Origin: Erythrobacter donghaensis
Lineage (GTDB): Bacteria; Pseudomonadota; Alphaproteobacteria; Sphingomonadales; Sphingomonadaceae
Direction of reading: 5' to 3'
Assembly: GCF_001557325.1 (NCBI RefSeq)
Contig: NZ_LSJS01000127.1
Location: 1-12,090, forward strand
Length of the DNA: 12,090 nucleotides
Shown here: piece by piece, positions 1 to 11,222 of the stretch
Layout of the letters: every line of letters starts with the position of its first letter
Numbering within the stretch: position 1 is the stretch's first letter
Notes under the pieces: generated by a model
What the model saw: the letters and a program-made list of their open reading frames with translations, nothing else
The model's database searches: none
What the model was told of the DNA's origin: nothing
Made by a program: the position numbers and the translations under genes

Positions 1-4
1 GCGT

Positions 5-334
5 TCAGATGACCGCGGTCACGACCGAGGTGACGATCGGAACACCGGTGCCGACGCCGATGCCGACACCCACCGGAACGGCGACCTGGCCGAGCGAAAA
101 GCGCCCGGACGCCAGACCGATCAGGCCGCCAGCGAGGCTGAGAACCGTGATGATCTTGCCGCCGGAGCCTTCCAGAAAGTCGGTGAACTTGGTGAGGGCA
201 GGGGTGAAGGTCGTATCAGCGCCAGCATAGGCGGCGCTCGCCGCAAGCGCCGCGACTGCGACCGGGATGGCAATGTTGAGGGTCTTGCCGAGGCCCTTGA
301 CGCTGGCGCGCCGGGGGAGGGTGAGAGACTGCAT
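5..334 (-). CDS. traA: TraA/VirB2-like conjugative pilin precursor
   Basis: The 109-residue product looks like a type IV secretion major pilin. A basic, long leader (residues 1-37) ends in ASAAYA, a good signal peptidase site before GAD. This would leave a mature pilin of about 72 residues, close to the roughly 70 of F-pilin. The mature part has two hydrophobic segments (about 60-77 and 83-107) separated by a short charged turn (GRFS), the hairpin topology of the TrbC/VirB2/TraA family. The start is supported by GGAG at 341-344, six bases from the ATG. The gene runs leftward and its stop lies five bases from the edge, so further transfer genes (traL/traE/traK would be expected) should lie outside. 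The family call rests on architecture and small size, because pilins are poorly conserved. The symbol is inferred from F-type order and virB2 or trbC remain possible. Confidence 0.72.
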   Translation of the reverse strand: MQSLTLPRRASVKGLGKTLNIAIPVAVAALAASAAYAGADTTFTPALTKFTDFLEGSGGKIITVLSLAGGLIGLASGRFSLGQVAVPVGVGIGVGTGVPIVTSVVTAVI

Positions 335-398
335 GTGAAGCTCCGGTTGAAGGGGTGGTCACAGCGTTCTTGCGTTCGCTGTGTGTTCCACATGCATC

Positions 399-424
399 TA
401 GGAAATGTTCGTAGGAAAGTGTTC
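399..424. repeat. Imperfect direct repeat TAGGAAA-TGTTC
   Basis: Two copies, 399-410 and 412-424, differ only by one inserted G in the second. They start 13 bases apart and lie 65-90 bases upstream of the pilin start codon, a likely place for a repressor or activator site of the transfer operon. Confidence 0.5.
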
Positions 425-479
425 AGCGGCAATACCGTCTGGAGGTGGAAGGATGCGGACGCATCTTTTCCCGCTGAAC
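421..479. repeat. Nested inverted repeats upstream of traA
   Basis: The outer arms GTTCAGCGG (421-429) and CCGCTGAAC (471-479) match perfectly over 9 bases. Between them lies GATGCG-GA-CGCATC (452-465), followed on the plus strand by TTTTC. It could be an operator for a dimeric regulator, or in RNA form a 5' leader hairpin of the transfer operon. The T run is too short to call a terminator with confidence. Confidence 0.5.
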
Positions 480-684
480 GCATAAAATCGACGATAAAGG
501 CGTACCATCAGTCATTTTGTGTCGGTGAACGCCGTCCCGGGAGGCGGGATTTGGCGACGACTCGGATAAAGGAACTGATTCGCCTCTAAACGAGATGTTC
601 CGTTTATGTTCTTTTCGTTTTCCTACATGGGGTGCTTCGCGATATGCCTGCGACTCGAACCAGTGCAGATACAAGGAGACACCC

Positions 685-1146
685 ATGCACCATCCAACCG
701 CCGCCGCCAGACCGGCCAATGAAAGCCTGGCACGCGTGCTCGCCCATGCGATCGAAGCCGCTGGCAAGCCCCGCCACAGGATTGCCAGTGAATGCGGAAT
801 GCACCGCGAGACCCTGCTTCGCCTTGCGCGCGGCGAGCGGCCTATCGGGCTCGACGATGCGGCACTTGTGCTCGCCGCCTGTGGAGCGCACTCCCGCGCG
901 ACGATGATCCTTGCTCTTGCCGGGCAGGAAGACCTCGCCTGCGAGTGGATGCATGGCGAAATGGGCGAATTTCTCGAAGAGTTCTTCACAAGCCTCCCAG
1001 TCCATCTTCAGCGGACCCTCGGACGGCGGATTGAGGATCTGCGGCCTCGGTGGGCCAACGGCACCTCACAGCTCGTGGCACGAATGCTTGCCAAGCACAT
1101 CGATGATTTTGTGGACCGGGACATCGCGATGTCGCTGCCCCGGTAA
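685..1146 (+). CDS. XRE/Cro-C1-like helix-turn-helix regulator
   Basis: The product is 153 residues from the ATG at 685, chosen because AAGGAG (673-678) sits six bases upstream. A longer frame from 595 adds 30 residues without a ribosome site. Residues about 14-67 resemble a lambda-repressor-type helix-turn-helix: ARVLAHAIEAAG, then RHRIASECGMHRETLLRL as the turn region, then a GERPIGLDDAALVLAACG stretch as in XRE domains. The C-terminal half (about 80-150) is helical and charged (EFLEEFFTSLPVHLQRTLG), possibly a dimerisation or ligand part that I do not recognise. It is divergent from the pilin gene and followed 46 bases later by an AlpA-like gene, so the two probably form a regulatory pair controlling transfer. 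The DNA-binding call is good; the target is inferred. Confidence 0.7.
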   Translation: MHHPTAAARPANESLARVLAHAIEAAGKPRHRIASECGMHRETLLRLARGERPIGLDDAALVLAACGAHSRATMILALAGQEDLACEWMHGEMGEFLEEFFTSLPVHLQRTLGRRIEDLRPRWANGTSQLVARMLAKHIDDFVDRDIAMSLPR

Positions 1147-1192
1147 ATGCCAAAGTTCGGAGGGGATCGAACCCAAGCAAGTGAGATCAACA

Positions 1193-1426
1193 ATGCCGCA
1201 TGCAACACCAGATGAAATGCACACGCCTCAACCGCCCGAAGCAGCACCGCCGGCGAGGCTTTTGCGCCTGCCGGAAGTGATCGCCCGGGTCGGACTGCGC
1301 CGCTCCGCTATCTATCAGCGTATGAGCGAGGGCCGGTTCCCGAGATCGCGATCGCTGGGGCCGAAATGTGTCGTATGGGTCGAAGCGGAAATCAACGACT
1401 GGATGCGAGATATTGTGTCGAGCTAA
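1193..1426 (+). CDS. AlpA-family DNA-binding regulator
   Basis: The 77-residue protein carries an AlpA (MerR-like winged helix) domain at about 23-74. It opens with RLLRLPEVIARVGLRRSAIY, continues with QRMSEGRFPRSRSLG and ends with the typical VWVEAEINDWMRD. This order of LPEV, S-x-IY, G-x-FP and W-x-x-x-E-I-x-x-W is diagnostic for the family, which includes the CP4-57 AlpA activator and excisionase-like proteins of integrative elements. The N-terminal 20 residues are Pro/Ala-rich and unstructured. Three starts are possible: GTG 1181, ATG 1193 and ATG 1217. None has a well-placed ribosome site, since GGAGGGG (1159-1165) is too far away, so translation may be coupled to the upstream gene. In such elements these proteins often control integrase or transfer genes, and that role here is inferred. 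Confidence 0.82.
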   Translation: MPHATPDEMHTPQPPEAAPPARLLRLPEVIARVGLRRSAIYQRMSEGRFPRSRSLGPKCVVWVEAEINDWMRDIVSS

Positions 1427-1456
1427 AGGCGTTTCCGGGCCAATTTGGCACGGTAT

Positions 1457-1469
1457 GTCGGCGGCCGAC
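1457..1469. promoter_or_regulatory. Palindrome GTCGGC-G-GCCGAC upstream of chrA promoter
   Basis: A perfect 6-base inverted repeat with one central base lies about 30 bases before the predicted -35 of the chrA unit and just after the AlpA gene. There is no T run, so an operator is more likely than a terminator. No binding protein can be assigned. Confidence 0.35.
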
Positions 1470-1497
1470 CTGACTGCAGGCACTTACAGTGGTCATA

Positions 1498-1525
1498 CTG
1501 ACAGTCTGCGTCACCCGGATAATAT
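1498..1525 (+). promoter_or_regulatory. Sigma70-like promoter for chrA-sod
   Basis: CTGACA (1498-1503) and TAATAT (1520-1525) are separated by 16 bases, a close match to TTGACA/TATAAT in DNA that is otherwise GC-rich. A cluster of CAGT half-sites overlaps the -35: CAGT-N6-ACTG at 1487-1500 and GACTG/CAGTC at 1472-1476 and 1502-1506. It may be an operator. Transcription would begin near 1532, leaving a leader of about 200 bases if chrA starts at 1730. Confidence 0.5.
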
Positions 1526-1729
1526 TCTGCTGAAAAAGTGGGATGCAAGGGATGCTAACAAGCGGCGCGGCTGGATGATTGGCGCGCGGGTGTCTGCTTG
1601 ATCTCCCTTTATTTGGACGCTAAACAGCACCCCAGCGGGGCTAAGCAACCTCCCGCCGAGGTCAAGACAGGCCCAAGCGTTGCCTCGTTGCCTTGCCATT
1701 TCCGGTGGGGCGAATTGCGCGAGGTTATC

Positions 1730-3049
1730 TTGGCTTCACTGGCTACTTCCCCGTCCATCACATTTGCCGAACTGCTGCGGGTGTTTACCCGTATCGGCTT
1801 CCTTAGTTTCGGAGGCCCCGCCGGACAGATCGCGCTCATGCACCGCGAGCTGGTGGATGAGCACAAATGGATAAGCGAGGAGGACTTTCTCCACGCGCTC
1901 AATTTTTGCCACCTGCTTCCCGGCCCCGAAGCGCAGCAGCTGGCGACGTGGATTGGCTGGCGACTGCATGGCTGGCGCGGCGGGCTGGCTGCAGGCTTGC
2001 TGTTCGTAATTCCCGGTGCGCTGATCATCCTCGCGCTGTCGGTGCTTTATGCGATCGCCGCCAATCTCGCATGGGTCGAAGCGCTGTTTCTGGGCGTGAA
2101 GGCGGCGGTGCTGGCCATCGTCGTGCAAGCTCTCCTGCGGATTGCCGGGCGCGCACTCGATACGGGCCTGAAGCGCGGGCTCGCGGCGGCGGCCTTTGTC
2201 GGCCTGTTCTTCTTCGATCTCCCATTCCCGCTGATCGTGCTGGGGTCAGGGGTCATCGGCATGATCGCGGGGAAGAGGCGACCCGATCTGCTGGCGCTCA
2301 AGCCAGCCACAGGGGCTGACGCTGTGCCGGAGCGGCCATGGCGCACCACCTTCTTCTCGATTGCGCTGTGGGGCGCAGTGTGGGCGGCGCCGATGGTGCT
2401 GATTGCGGCGACGCTGGGGCGCGAGCATGTGTTGTGGGATATCGGGGCCTTCTTCTCGCAGCTTGCCGTGGTGACCTTTGGCGGGGCCTATGCTGTGCTC
2501 GCCTATATGGCGCAGGAGGCAGTGCAGGGTTTCGGCTGGCTCCAGCCCGGTGAAATGGCCGACGGGCTCGGCCTGGCCGAGACCACACCGGGGCCACTGA
2601 TCCTTGTCACCCAATTCGTCGGCTATCTCGCCGCCTTCCGCGCGCCCGAGCCGTTCTCGCCGCTGATGGCAGGGTTCCTCGGGGCGATGCTGACGACCTG
2701 GGTCACCTTTGCGCCGTGCTTCATGTGGATCTTCGCCTTTGCCCCGTGGATTGACCGGCTCGGCCGTGCGGTGGCGCTGAAAGGCGGGCTGGCAGCGGTG
2801 ACGGCGGCGGTGGTGGGGGTGATCGGCAACCTGACCGCGTGGTTCGCGCTGCACGTGCTGTTTACCGCGGTGGGCCAGCGCCATGTCGGCCCGGTTCGGC
2901 TCTACTGGCCCGAGCTTGCCAGCTTCGACTGGCGCGCGGGCTTGCTGGCACTACTGGCCTTCACGCTCGCCTTCGGCTTGAAGTGGTCGGTGCTGCGCGT
3001 GCTGGCGGCCTGCGGGGTGGGCGGACTGGTTCTGGTTCTGGCGACGTGA
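1730..3049 (+). CDS. chrA: ChrA chromate transporter (long-chain CHR family)
   Basis: ChrA is an inner-membrane carrier that exports chromate from the cytoplasm. The protein is the two-domain form, about 439 residues, usual for long-chain CHR proteins. Domain 1 carries FLSFGGPAGQIALMHRE (about 24-40) and LLPGPEAQQLATWIGW (62-77). Domain 2 repeats the pattern with VVTFGGAYAVLAYMAQE (about 247-263) and LAETTPGPLILVTQFVGY (about 282-299). Many hydrophobic segments surround these motifs. The frame is open from TTG 1598, but those first 44 codons look non-coding. I prefer TTG 1730, which has GAGG five bases upstream and begins near where homologues begin; the first ATG lies inside domain 1. The next gene follows after 10 bases, so they form an operon. 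No chrB is seen. Function is confident, the exact start is not. Confidence 0.93.
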   Translation: MASLATSPSITFAELLRVFTRIGFLSFGGPAGQIALMHRELVDEHKWISEEDFLHALNFCHLLPGPEAQQLATWIGWRLHGWRGGLAAGLLFVIPGALIILALSVLYAIAANLAWVEALFLGVKAAVLAIVVQALLRIAGRALDTGLKRGLAAAAFVGLFFFDLPFPLIVLGSGVIGMIAGKRRPDLLALKPATGADAVPERPWRTTFFSIALWGAVWAAPMVLIAATLGREHVLWDIGAFFSQLAVVTFGGAYAVLAYMAQEAVQGFGWLQPGEMADGLGLAETTPGPLILVTQFVGYLAAFRAPEPFSPLMAGFLGAMLTTWVTFAPCFMWIFAFAPWIDRLGRAVALKGGLAAVTAAVVGVIGNLTAWFALHVLFTAVGQRHVGPVRLYWPELASFDWRAGLLALLAFTLAFGLKWSVLRVLAACGVGGLVLVLAT

Positions 3050-3059
3050 GGAGGACGAT

Positions 3060-3779
3060 ATGAGCGATATTACCCGAAGGCAGGCAATCGGCACCGCCGC
3101 CCTTTCCGCAGCCGGCGCGGCGCTGGTAGCAACCCATGGCAGCGTTGCCGGGCAGGCGCCGGCCTCTGCTGCCGCCGCCTTCGCCGGAAAGCACACCCCC
3201 AAGCCGCTGCGCTTTAACCCCGCTAAACTAACCGGGCTGTCGGAGAAGCTCATCACCTCGCACTGGGAGAACAATTACCAGGGCTCGGTGCGCGGGCTCA
3301 ATACCATCGAGACCCGGCTCGCCGCGGCGATGGCCGATCCCGAATTTCCGCCGGTCGCCTACTCCGGGCTCAAGCGCGAGGAACTGCACCGCACCGGATC
3401 GGTGGTGCTGCACGAGCTCTATTTCGGCGCGCTCGGCGGGATTGGCACTCCCGGCGGATCGATCACCGAAGCGCTGACAAGCTGGTTCGGCGGATACGAT
3501 GCCTGGGCGGCCGAGTTCCGGCGCACCGCGATGAGCCTTGCCGGCGGATCGGGCTGGTGCGTGCTCACGTGGAACGCGCACACCCGGTCGCTCCACAATT
3601 ACTGGGCTTGGGATCACATGCACGGCGCGGTGACCGGCACCCCGCTGATCGCGCTCGACATGTATGAACATGCCTATCACATGGACTATGGCACCGCCGC
3701 CGCGCGCTATGTCGATGCTTTCATGGCCAATCTCGACTGGGAGGTGGTCGACGCGCGGTATCGCGCGGCGATTGCCTGA
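3060..3779 (+). CDS. Exported Fe/Mn-type superoxide dismutase (ChrC-like)
   Basis: The 239-residue protein is an iron/manganese superoxide dismutase, converting superoxide to oxygen and hydrogen peroxide. The four expected metal ligands are visible: His68 (TSHWENNY), His118 (VVLHELYF), and Asp200 and His204 in LDMYEHAYHMDYG. An N-terminal leader with twin arginines (TRRQAIG, residues 5-11), then an Ala-rich hydrophobic stretch ending near residue 42, suggests Tat export of the folded enzyme. Most bacterial enzymes of this fold lack a leader and are near 200 residues. GAGGAGGA overlapping the chrA stop is an excellent ribosome site. Pairing with chrA matches known chr loci, where ChrC is a superoxide dismutase countering radicals made during chromate reduction. 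The fold and chemistry are clear. Export and the metal used are inferred. Confidence 0.9.
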   Translation: MSDITRRQAIGTAALSAAGAALVATHGSVAGQAPASAAAAFAGKHTPKPLRFNPAKLTGLSEKLITSHWENNYQGSVRGLNTIETRLAAAMADPEFPPVAYSGLKREELHRTGSVVLHELYFGALGGIGTPGGSITEALTSWFGGYDAWAAEFRRTAMSLAGGSGWCVLTWNAHTRSLHNYWAWDHMHGAVTGTPLIALDMYEHAYHMDYGTAAARYVDAFMANLDWEVVDARYRAAIA

Positions 3780-5096
3780 TCAGGAGCGGCCCGGCCAGTG
3801 TCCGTGCAAGTCGTCGATGACATAGGGATGGGCGTGTTGCCCACCGCCATGCCCGGCCAGATGCGGATGGTCTGCGGGCAGATCGGGGTGGTCGTGGGCC
3901 AATGCGGCGGGGTCGTTCGTCGGCCAGCGCCATAGCGCCAGCAACAGTCCCGCAGCGCCGAGCCCCGCCAGTGCGACCAAGGCGGTTGTCATGCCGAAGC
4001 GGGCGCCCGCCTGCCCCGCGATCGGATAGGCCATCAGCCAGCAGACATGGCTGAGCGCGAACTGCGCGGCGAAGAGCGCGGGGCGATCAGCCTCGCTGGA
4101 TGACCGCCGCAGCAGCCTGCCACCCGGCGTAACGCAGAGCGAATAGCCGATACCCATCACCAGCCACCCGGCAAGAAGATGGGGCCAATCGAGCGCCAGA
4201 CCTGCCAGTCCGCCAAGCGTCACGGTGAGGATTAGAGCCCCCGTGAGCATGACCGTCCGGTCGGCGATGTGCTGCAACACCCGCGGCAGCGCGAGGGCGG
4301 CCAGCATCGAGCCGCCGCCATAGGCCGCAAGCGCCAGAGCCACATCGCCTTGGCTGCGGCCCATGCCCTTCACAATGACGACCGTGTTGACGATCACCAT
4401 TGCGCTGCCCGCCGCAGCAGTGAGGGTCACGGCCAGCAGGCCGAGCAGGCGGGGTGTCTTCAAATAGATGCGCGCGCCGCGCGTGGTCTTGCGCCAGACA
4501 CTCTCGACAATCGCCGCGGCAGCCTTGCGATGCGGCAGCGCGGCCGTGACGACCAGCAGCGCCGAGATCGCAAAGCCGATCGCTGTGCCCGCGAACAGCC
4601 AGTGGAAGCTGATCACCGTCAGGAGCGCAGCGGCCAGAATCGGGCTCAGCAGGCTTTCCAGATCATAGGCGAGGCGCGAAAGCGAGAGTGCGCGGGTGTA
4701 TTCCTCCTCGTCCGGGAGAATATCGGGGATGGTCGCCTGAAACGTCGGCGTGAAGGCCGCCGAGGCCGATTGCAGCAGGAAGATCAGCAGATAGACCTGC
4801 CAGACCGCATCGACGAACGGGAGCGTCAGTGCAGCACCGGCGCGCAGCAGGTCCATCGCCACCAACAGTCCCTTGCGCGGCAGCCTGTCGGCATAGGCCC
4901 CGACCACCGGCGCGACGCCGATATAAGCCACCATCTTGATCGCCAGCGCCGTGCCCAGCACCGCACCCGCATCCGCGCCGGCGATCTCGTAAGCCAGCAG
5001 ACCGAGGGCCACCGTGGCAAGCCCCGTCCCCACCAGCGCGATGACCTGCGCCAGAAACAGATGCCGGTAGGTGCGGTGTGCAAGCACGGATAGCAT
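3780..5096 (-). CDS. MFS metal exporter with His-rich C-terminal tail (NreB-like)
   Basis: The 438-residue protein is a major facilitator with about 12 membrane segments. A loop motif GAYADRLPRK (residues 66-75) fits the MFS motif A between segments 2 and 3. After the last membrane segment (about 370-391) there is a cytoplasmic tail holding nine histidines between 401 and 433 (HDH, DHPH, HAH, HGH). Such tails mark NreB-type nickel exporters and would bind divalent metal. The start has AGGAG about nine bases upstream. It lies 35 bases after czcA in the same direction, so it is probably the last gene of the czc unit and exports cytoplasmic metal to the periplasm for CzcCBA. Its stop directly abuts the superoxide dismutase stop. 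MFS membership is sure; the substrate (Ni, Co or Zn) is inferred. Confidence 0.82.
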   Translation of the reverse strand: MLSVLAHRTYRHLFLAQVIALVGTGLATVALGLLAYEIAGADAGAVLGTALAIKMVAYIGVAPVVGAYADRLPRKGLLVAMDLLRAGAALTLPFVDAVWQVYLLIFLLQSASAAFTPTFQATIPDILPDEEEYTRALSLSRLAYDLESLLSPILAAALLTVISFHWLFAGTAIGFAISALLVVTAALPHRKAAAAIVESVWRKTTRGARIYLKTPRLLGLLAVTLTAAAGSAMVIVNTVVIVKGMGRSQGDVALALAAYGGGSMLAALALPRVLQHIADRTVMLTGALILTVTLGGLAGLALDWPHLLAGWLVMGIGYSLCVTPGGRLLRRSSSEADRPALFAAQFALSHVCWLMAYPIAGQAGARFGMTTALVALAGLGAAGLLLALWRWPTNDPAALAHDHPDLPADHPHLAGHGGGQHAHPYVIDDLHGHWPGRS

Positions 5097-5131
5097 GATC
5101 GGGTTCTCCTATCCCTTGCCGCCCAGATGTA

Positions 5132-9542
<4,411 letters not shown>

Positions 9543-9544
9543 GG

Positions 9545-10768
9545 TCAGTTACCCCCAACGAGTTCGGCAAACCGGCCGGTCAGGCGATCAAGTTCAGCCT
9601 TGGCACGGTGATATTCGGTCATGGCATCGACCATCCGCACGCGTGCGTCATGCAGAGCGTTTTGCGCGGTCGAGACGTCGAGAAAGGTGAAGCCGCCGCG
9701 CTTGTAGCCCGCCAGCACTTCGCGCAGCGTCTGCTCGGCGCCGGGCACGACCTTGGTGCGGATCGCCTCCGCCTCGTGGCCCGCTTCCTCGACCCGCTCC
9801 ACGGCAAAGCCAATGGCGCGGCGCCGCTCGAACCGCTCGACGGCAAGGTCGGCTTCGATCTGGCGCTTCTCGGCTTCGGCGCGGTCGCGATTGGCCTGGT
9901 TGAGTGCGCGGTTCGATAGCGGCAGCGAGAAGCCGCCAACAAGAGCGACATCGCCCGTCCCAAGGAAACGGGGGCCGGCGAACACGGTCGGATCGGTGCG
10001 CGCGTTCGCGTCCTGCAAACGGATATTGGCATCGGCGCGGCGGCTGCGCGCCTCATACAAGGCCAGATCGATCGAGGCGAGATCGTCCGGCACTGCGCCT
10101 GCCGGCGCGAAGTCGAGAAAGGCGTCCGTCACAACCGAGAACTCGTCGTCGGCCTGTCCGGAAAGCAAGGCAAGGCGGGTCTTGGCCGCTTCCACCGCAT
10201 GTTCGGCCAATTCCAGATCGACCTTGGCTTCCGCCAGCTGCGTTCGCGCGCGCGTTCCAGCAAAGAGCGGATCGCGGGCATCGTCCACCCGGCGCTGCAC
10301 GTCTTTCTGGAGCGCCTCGGCGATCTCCACCCGGCTGCGCGCGAGTTCGAGATCGAGCGTCGCGGCCTGCACCTCGACGTAGAGTTGCTGGACCTTCTGG
10401 GCGAGATCGAGCCGCGCGATCAGCCCCTGCGCCTGCGCGACCCCGATGTCGCCTTCGGCCAGTGCCACCCGGGCCGCACGCTTGCCGCCCCGCTCGATGC
10501 GTTGATTATAGGTGGCATCGATCTGGAACTGGTTGAAACCATTCGTCCCGATGTTCTCGACGGCGCCGTCGATGGTCGCAGCGGGCTTTGTATCAGCAGC
10601 CGCGCGCGCGGCCTCCAGCACTTCCACCCGGGCTGTTGCTGCGGCACCCAGCGGCGAGTTGGCCACAGACTGGCGGATCGCCTCTTCGAGGGTCAGCGTA
10701 TCGGCATTGGCCGCTCCCGCTGACAGGAACGTGACCGCAAGCAGTGCGGCACGCAGTATCGTCTTCAT
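9545..10768 (-). CDS. czcC: CzcC-type outer-membrane efflux channel (TolC family)
   Basis: The 407-residue protein is an outer-membrane factor forming the exit duct of the pump. A signal peptide ends at about residue 22 (SAGAANA before DTLTLEEA); there is no lipobox cysteine. Long Ala/Glu/Arg-rich helices form two repeats, and the second contains the family hallmark GYKRGGFTFLDVSTAQNAL near residues 353-371, with the matching first-repeat region around 150-200. The ATG at 10768 is chosen because GGAG (10777-10780) sits eight bases upstream and the leader then has normal length. A GTG at 10786 would add six residues. It is the first gene of the czcCBA core, 67 bases after the His-rich gene. 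That gap contains a 9-base direct repeat CGCAGCCGG (10799-10807, 10809-10817) of unknown meaning. Confidence 0.92.
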   Translation of the reverse strand: MKTILRAALLAVTFLSAGAANADTLTLEEAIRQSVANSPLGAAATARVEVLEAARAAADTKPAATIDGAVENIGTNGFNQFQIDATYNQRIERGGKRAARVALAEGDIGVAQAQGLIARLDLAQKVQQLYVEVQAATLDLELARSRVEIAEALQKDVQRRVDDARDPLFAGTRARTQLAEAKVDLELAEHAVEAAKTRLALLSGQADDEFSVVTDAFLDFAPAGAVPDDLASIDLALYEARSRRADANIRLQDANARTDPTVFAGPRFLGTGDVALVGGFSLPLSNRALNQANRDRAEAEKRQIEADLAVERFERRRAIGFAVERVEEAGHEAEAIRTKVVPGAEQTLREVLAGYKRGGFTFLDVSTAQNALHDARVRMVDAMTEYHRAKAELDRLTGRFAELVGGN

Positions 10769-10835
10769 TTCACCTGCTCCTGACACGTCTGCTCAAGGCG
10801 CAGCCGGACGCAGCCGGCGACACCGTGCAACGATG

Positions 10836-11222
10836 TCAGGCGGTTCGCGGAGGTCTCAGAAGCGAGTTGGGGCGGGAGATAGCCGCAAGCGATGCACGCG
10901 GCGGAAAATGGAGCTCCTTCGCCGATGGCAGGCCTGCAAATTCGGTATGATCGGCGGAAAGCAGGGCGAAGCCATGCCCGGCCATGGAGCCATGACTATG
11001 CGTCAGGCCTCTCTCCGGATCCCGCTGATCGGCCGGTGCGTCCCCAAGCGCCGCCTTCTCGAAGCTTGCCACCGGGTCCACAGCGTGAACATGGTCCGAA
11101 TGGTGCGTATGAACGGCCGTGGCAGAGGACAACTGCTCGTGCACAGCCAAATGCGCATCCCAAGCTCTGCCCGAAAGGAGCATCGCGCAGAGGACAAGGA
11201 GTAGGCCAAGCCGGGCAAACAT
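10836..11222 (-). CDS. CzcI-like His-rich exported small protein
   Basis: The 128-residue product begins with a short signal-like segment (MFARLGLLLVLCAMLLSG). The rest has 12 histidines, concentrated at 38-46 (HTHHSDHVH) and 75-92 (HSHGSMAGH, then H92), and ends in a Pro/Arg-rich tail (LLRPPRTA). Small His-rich secreted proteins commonly open czc/cnr/ncc-type operons, where CzcI/CnrX-like members act in metal sensing or buffering. It shares the direction of czcC and lies just upstream, so it is likely the promoter-proximal gene of the unit. No good ribosome site precedes the ATG; an internal ATG at residue 14 would destroy the leader. Sequence similarity to CzcI cannot be proven by eye, so the call rests on size, leader, histidines and position. 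Confidence 0.68.
   Translation of the reverse strand: MFARLGLLLVLCAMLLSGRAWDAHLAVHEQLSSATAVHTHHSDHVHAVDPVASFEKAALGDAPADQRDPERGLTHSHGSMAGHGFALLSADHTEFAGLPSAKELHFPPRASLAAISRPNSLLRPPRTA

Larger units (their letters stand above)
335..684. promoter_or_regulatory. Divergent control region between pilin gene and XRE regulator
   Basis: This is a 350-base non-coding stretch between two divergent genes. It holds seven GTTC motifs (366, 374, 385, 407, 421, 597, 608). Several are 11 or 22 bases apart (374/385/407 and 597/608), so they would sit on one face of the helix. TAGGAAATGTTC (399-410) is repeated almost exactly as TAGGAAAGTGTTC (412-424). A perfect 9-base inverted repeat (GTTCAGCGG 421-429, CCGCTGAAC 471-479) encloses a second palindrome, GATGCG-GA-CGCATC (452-465). 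GAGGCG/CGCCTC (541-546, 581-586) is a weaker pair. I cannot place a convincing -35/-10 pair on either strand. Control by the adjacent XRE or AlpA protein is inference. The reading frames across this stretch look spurious. Confidence 0.55.

Noticed and set aside
452..470. An intrinsic terminator formed by GATGCGGACGCATC plus TTTTC
   Set aside because: The stem is only 5-6 pairs with four T residues, and no rightward gene ends before it.
335..589. An 84-codon rightward frame from GTG 335
   Set aside because: It has no ribosome site, implausible composition, and covers the structured control region.
4269..5093. A 274-codon rightward frame opposite the MFS gene
   Set aside because: Its Arg/Gln/His-rich composition is typical of a shadow frame, while the opposite strand gives a coherent membrane protein.
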